Shown here: positions 60,693 through 64,000 of the stretch, one piece after another | Numbering within the stretch: the stretch's first letter is position 1 | How the letters are laid out: each line of letters opens with the position of its first letter | Assembly: GCA_019694165.1 (NCBI GenBank) | Contig: JAIBCL010000002.1 | Coordinates: forward strand, 1 to 64,000 | Reading direction: 5' to 3' | Origin: Verrucomicrobiaceae bacterium | Lineage (GTDB): Bacteria > Verrucomicrobiota > Verrucomicrobiia > Verrucomicrobiales > Verrucomicrobiaceae | DNA length: 64,000 nt | The notes under the pieces: model-generated | The model's database searches: none | Seen by the model: the letters and a program-made list of their open reading frames with translations, nothing else | Told to the model about the DNA's origin: nothing | Made by a program: the position numbers and the translations under genes

Positions 60693-62263
60693 TGATGAAC
60701 GACGACAGATATCGACAAGAGAATGGGGACAGAAGAATGACTGCTGATTTTTGCTCATTCCGAGGACAGGTTCGATTGCTTCTTCTAATTCTCCTGTCCC
60801 CATTCTCCTGTCAGTTTGCCTGTGCTGCGGAGCAGCGCCCGAACGTCCTCATGATCTTCGTGGACGATCTGCGTCCGACGCTTGGCTGCTATGGTGATAA
60901 AGTGGTGAAGTCGCCAAACATCGACCGCTTCGCCGCCACGGCGCGTCAGTTTGATCGCGCTTACTGTCATCAGGCCGTTTGCGGTCCCTCGCGCGCGTCC
61001 ATTCTCACTGGCCGTCTGCCGGACAACACCGGCGTGTGGCACAATCGCAATCTATTCCGCACCACGCAGCCCGATCTCGTCACGCTGCCGCAGCTTTTCA
61101 AAAACAACAGCTGGCATGCGCAGTCCTTGGGCAAGGTCTTTAGCGGAGATGAGCGCGAGCTCGACCCCGCGTCATGGTCGGAGCCAGAGGTGCTGCGGCA
61201 GACGGGCTGGAAGAACTACCTCCAACGCGACAACGACGAAGGTCAGGGCAAAGGCCTGCCTTTCGAGAAAGCTGACGTGCCCGACGACGCTTATCCCGAT
61301 GGCAAACTCGCCAATCTGGCAGTCGAATCGCTTGCGAAGCTCAAACAACTCTCGCAGCCCTTCTTCCTCGCCGTCGGCTTCTTCCGGCCGCACCTGCCGT
61401 TCAGCGCGCCGAAGAAGTATTGGGATCTCTACGACCCTGCGGTGTTTGCTTTGCACGGCAATCCTGCGCGCACGCGAGGTGCGCCGGAGGTCGCGTATCC
61501 CGATCATCTCGAACTCGCGGGCTATCGCGGCATTCCCGATGATGAACGCGTGTCGCCGGAGCAGGCGCGCGATCTGCGCCACGGTTACCATGCCTGCATC
61601 AGCTACACCGATGCGCAAATCGGCAAACTGCTCGATGAGCTTAAGCGGCTCGGTCTTGCCTCGAACACCATCGTCGTGCTGCTCGGTGATCACGGCTACT
61701 CGCTCGGCGAGGCGGACCACTGGTGCAAGGACACCAACTTCGAACTCGACACACATGTGCCGCTGCTCATTCGCGCTCCCGGCGTGAAACCCGGACGCAC
61801 GCAGGCGCTCACTGAATACGTGGACATTTATCCCACGCTGGCCGCGCTCGCCGGATTGAAGCCGGCAGGCCCGCTCGATGGACAGAGCCTCGTGCCTGTG
61901 CTGAACGATGCCTCCGCCAAAGGTCGCAACATGGTGCTCAGCCAGTTCTCGCGTCCGTTTCGCGGCGGCAATCCCGAGGTGATGGGCTACTCCATCCGCA
62001 CGGAGACGCATCGCTACACGCGCTGGATCGAGTGGAGCACCAAGAAGCTCATGTCCGAGGAACTCTACGACTACACCGATGCAGCCAGCGTGAAGCTCCA
62101 GCCGCCGTATTGGATCGAGACTCAAAACATCGCCGATCAAAGCGGCCGTTCATCACTCAAAACAACGATGAGCAGCCAACTCGATGCGCTTCTCTCCCAA
62201 CGCGTAAAGACCGTGGCTGTCGAGGCCACTACGAAGAAACCGAAAAAGAAGAAGAAACCATGA
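60692..62263 (+). CDS. S1 sulfatase, iduronate-2-sulfatase-like, with repeat-derived signal peptide
   Basis: 523 residues from ATG 60692, which overlaps the previous stop (TGATG); ATG 60737 is an alternative start. The first 45 residues are partly encoded by the palindromic element at 60714-60812: a polar part (YRQENGDRRMTADFC) and the hydrophobic core LLLILLSPFSCQFACA. The enzyme part is of S1_7 type: VLMIFVDDLRPTLGCYGD, AVCGPSRASILTGRLPDNTGV (formylglycine Cys about 97), FFLAVGFFRPHLPFSAPKKYW and LLGDHGYSLGEADHWCKDTNFE. Metal and formylglycine sites are canonical. It is followed by a sialidase-type gene with ATGA overlap. Lys-rich C-terminus. Confidence 0.92.
   Translation: MMNDDRYRQENGDRRMTADFCSFRGQVRLLLLILLSPFSCQFACAAEQRPNVLMIFVDDLRPTLGCYGDKVVKSPNIDRFAATARQFDRAYCHQAVCGPSRASILTGRLPDNTGVWHNRNLFRTTQPDLVTLPQLFKNNSWHAQSLGKVFSGDERELDPASWSEPEVLRQTGWKNYLQRDNDEGQGKGLPFEKADVPDDAYPDGKLANLAVESLAKLKQLSQPFFLAVGFFRPHLPFSAPKKYWDLYDPAVFALHGNPARTRGAPEVAYPDHLELAGYRGIPDDERVSPEQARDLRHGYHACISYTDAQIGKLLDELKRLGLASNTIVVLLGDHGYSLGEADHWCKDTNFELDTHVPLLIRAPGVKPGRTQALTEYVDIYPTLAALAGLKPAGPLDGQSLVPVLNDASAKGRNMVLSQFSRPFRGGNPEVMGYSIRTETHRYTRWIEWSTKKLMSEELYDYTDAASVKLQPPYWIETQNIADQSGRSSLKTTMSSQLDALLSQRVKTVAVEATTKKPKKKKKP
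60714..60812. repeat. Dispersed GACAGGAGAAT-type repeat, inverted pair in a sulfatase N-terminus
   Basis: The left arm GACAAGAGAATGGGGACAGA continues to GAATGA (60714-60740). It pairs with the reverse complement of the right arm ATTCTCCTGTCCCCATTCTC followed by CTGTC (about 60788-60812), with only a few mismatches. The loop is about 45 bp. Related copies are at 35503 and 42283. The right arm encodes ILLSPFSCQ, the hydrophobic core of the signal peptide. Confidence 0.75.
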
Positions 62264-63525
62264 GTCCTGCCTCCCTTCGTCTTCATCTCGCGGTCTTGCT
62301 TGTGCTTCAAGGTGCCGCATTCGCTGCCAACCCGCCAGGCTTGCCGACCATTGATGCCTTGAGTCCCCTGCAGAAGACGCTCGTCGTCAGCGAGGACTGG
62401 CTGCCGAAACTCATCCCTAATCCTGGTAGCACCGAAGATCACGCTCGCGTGAAACGCACCTGCTCCGGCGTGGCAAGCATGACGATCACGCGTGGCGGAC
62501 GGCTTTGGGTCGCTTGGTATGTGGGCACGACGCCAGGCGCGAAGATCGAGACCTGCCCGAATGCTTATGTCGTCGTGAGCACGAGCGGAGATGGCGGCAA
62601 GACATGGAAGGAAGTGCTCGCGCTTGATCCTGATGGTCCCTGCCCGCTGAAGTCGATGGACCCGCGGCCTTGGGTCGATCCTACGGGCAGGCTGTGGATC
62701 ATCTGGCACATCGTCATCAATGGCGTCTCCCATGTTTATCAAACCAAGAAGGCATGGGCGATCACGGCTGACGATGCAGAGAAGGAAAGCCCATCGTGGT
62801 CACAGCCGCGCCCGATCTCCGACGGCGTCATGATCAACAAGCCCGTGGTGCTCGCCAATGGCGACTGGCTTTTCGCCGTGCATGATCGCAAGACGGTGGA
62901 CACCGCCTTGCTGAAAGCCGTCGTATCAGAAGACAACGGGAAGACCTTCAAAGTGCGCGGCCAGATCGAGGTCAGCCACGACCTGCACGCTATCGAACCC
63001 ATGGCAGTCGAGCGCAAAGACGGCTCGCTCTGGATGCTCACACGCACCGGAAACGCAGGCGATCTGAAGACGCCACAGGGCATCTCCGAACTCTTTTCCA
63101 CCGATCACGGCACCACCTGGAGCGCTCCCCGGCCATCGGCCATCAAACATACCGCCTCGCGGTTCCACGTCAGCCGGCTGCAATCGGGGAACCTTCTGCT
63201 GGTGAAGCATTCGGCCATCGACGTCGATCTCACCACGGTCGGGAAAAAGCTGCGCCGCGAGTTGACCGCCTTCCTCTCGCAAGACGATGGCCGTTCGTGG
63301 TCCAAAGGACTCATGATCGACGAACGCGTCGGCTGCAGCTACCCCGACGCCCAACAAGCCGCCGACGGCACCATTTATCTGACCTGGGACTTCAACCGCT
63401 CGAAGGATCAGGAGATCCTCATGACGACGTTCCGCGAAGAAGACGTGCTCGTCGCTAACGACGAAGCCGTCGCTCGCGTGAAGTTCAATCGCCGACTCGT
63501 AAGCAAGGGAGGAACGCCAGAATGA
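62260..63525 (+). CDS. Secreted sialidase/BNR-type propeller protein
   Basis: 421 residues, coupled to the upstream sulfatase (ATGA at 62260-62263) and to the downstream one (ATGA at 63522-63525). Signal peptide LHLAVLLVLQGAAFA. The protein is a six-bladed propeller with Asp-box-like motifs (VVVSTSGDGGKTWKEVLAL, AVVSEDNGKTFKVRG, FSTDHGTTWSAPRP, FLSQDDGRSWSKGLM) and GVASMTITRGGRLWVAWYVG near the N-terminus. The catalytic Arg triad of true sialidases is not certain. Such proteins occur in sulfatase clusters of this phylum, probably as exo-glycosidases or binding proteins. Confidence 0.85.
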   Translation: MSPASLRLHLAVLLVLQGAAFAANPPGLPTIDALSPLQKTLVVSEDWLPKLIPNPGSTEDHARVKRTCSGVASMTITRGGRLWVAWYVGTTPGAKIETCPNAYVVVSTSGDGGKTWKEVLALDPDGPCPLKSMDPRPWVDPTGRLWIIWHIVINGVSHVYQTKKAWAITADDAEKESPSWSQPRPISDGVMINKPVVLANGDWLFAVHDRKTVDTALLKAVVSEDNGKTFKVRGQIEVSHDLHAIEPMAVERKDGSLWMLTRTGNAGDLKTPQGISELFSTDHGTTWSAPRPSAIKHTASRFHVSRLQSGNLLLVKHSAIDVDLTTVGKKLRRELTAFLSQDDGRSWSKGLMIDERVGCSYPDAQQAADGTIYLTWDFNRSKDQEILMTTFREEDVLVANDEAVARVKFNRRLVSKGGTPE

Positions 63526-64000
63526 AACCCCGAGCCATTGCCACCCTTCTCACCGCCCTGCTGCTCGCGCCGCTGGCTGTGCTGCAAGCCGCAGGGAAAC
63601 CGAATATCATTGTCGTGCTGTCGGATGACGTGGGGCTTTCGCGCATCAGTTGTTATGGAGCCGCGCCGTTTCAGACGCCAAATCTGGACAAGCTCGCGGC
63701 CACGGGTTTGCGGTTTGAGCGGTGTTATTCCATGCCGCTGTGCGGGCCGTCGCGCGGAGTGTTGCTGACGGGGCAGTATCCCTTCCGCACCGGTTACTTG
63801 GGCAACAACAGTTCCGTCATTGATCCGAAGCGGCATCCAACAATCGCCAACGTGATGCAGCAGGCCGGCTATGCCACCTGCGCCATCGGCAAGCTCGGTC
63901 AGAGCGCGCCCGAGGGCGACGCGCAGGCGCCACGGGCGATGGGTTTCGACGAATACATGCTCTGGATGGGCCGCAACACGCCGGACCGCTACTGGAACCC
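63522..64000 (+). CDS. S1 sulfatase, cut by the window end
   Basis: The first 159 codons only; the frame is open at the window edge. Signal peptide MKPRAIATLLTALLLAPLAV ends at LQAAG. Motifs present: IIVVLSDDVGLSRISCYGA (metal Asp-Asp), PLCGPSRGVLLTGQYPFRTGY (formylglycine Cys about 74) and AIGKLGQSAPEG where GKWH is usual. The start overlaps the previous stop (ATGA). It extends the coupled sulfatase run beyond the window. Confidence 0.92.
   Translation, partial: MKPRAIATLLTALLLAPLAVLQAAGKPNIIVVLSDDVGLSRISCYGAAPFQTPNLDKLAATGLRFERCYSMPLCGPSRGVLLTGQYPFRTGYLGNNSSVIDPKRHPTIANVMQQAGYATCAIGKLGQSAPEGDAQAPRAMGFDEYMLWMGRNTPDRYWN

Noticed and set aside
54022-63525. Sulfatases as products of recent tandem duplication
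   Set aside because: They share only family motifs and the signal-peptide core; subgroup motifs and lengths differ, so they are old paralogues or independent acquisitions.
1-64000. CRISPR array, rRNA operon or insertion sequence with transposase
   Set aside because: Looked for regularly spaced direct repeats, rRNA signatures and transposase frames; none seen. The repeats found are short palindromes without spacer structure.

Overview
The window looks like a chromosomal segment of a Verrucomicrobium-group bacterium (Verrucomicrobiaceae, Prosthecobacter-like). The basis is gene content and style: high G+C, planctomycete/verrucomicrobial families (a PSCyt1/DUF1549/DUF1553 cytochrome-type protein paired with a DUF1501 Tat protein, a Minf_1886-type protein), many secreted sulfatases, and the recurrent signal-peptide core ALLLAPLAALHAA. 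The genus is an inference.

Left half (1-30.4 kb), mostly ordinary chromosome. It starts inside a secreted or membrane-anchored protein carrying one autotransporter-type strand repeat, then an MFS transporter, tRNA-Gly(GCC), a PrmA-like methyltransferase, a class V aminotransferase and a LON-domain protein. A minus-strand pair (DUF4091/GH123-like enzyme plus a secreted beta-sandwich protein) is divergent from a secreted SGNH hydrolase and a ceramidase-like protein. Next come tRNA-Leu(CAA), a rhomboid protease, a spermidine-synthase-like membrane protein, an LpxL-type acyltransferase operon, a SirB1-type protein, an L,D-transpeptidase lipoprotein, an M16 peptidase with a Minf_1886-like partner, a Kir-type potassium channel, a radical SAM protein and a biosynthetic-type threonine dehydratase.

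Right half (30.8-64 kb) is one long plus-strand run of exported proteins, probably for scavenging sulfated and acylated polysaccharide. It has seven sulfatases (one truncated by the window end, one with an altered active site, one fused to an SGNH esterase), two sialidase-type propellers, two beta-helix proteins, an alpha/beta hydrolase, a CocE-type hydrolase, a cyanophycinase-like peptidase, the PSD1 and DUF1501 proteins and a FadR-type regulator. Many genes overlap by ATGA, indicating translational coupling.

A foreign-looking two-gene module (AAA+ ATPase plus subtilisin-like protease, 49.3-52.6 kb) sits inside this run. It resembles ATPase-subtilase pairs of the IetAS type. It is bracketed by two copies of the 3' end of the upstream sialidase gene, and its protease gene carries an in-frame TGA.

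The most unusual structural signal is a set of short palindromic repeats of different families that lie inside reading frames without breaking them. Two are in the PSD1 gene and one in the first gene. A dispersed GACAGGAGAAT-type repeat supplies the hydrophobic core of two signal peptides (35.5 and 60.8 kb) and lies between genes at 42.3 kb. A deletion remnant of a gene and a palindrome that may be an operator lie before the FadR-type regulator.
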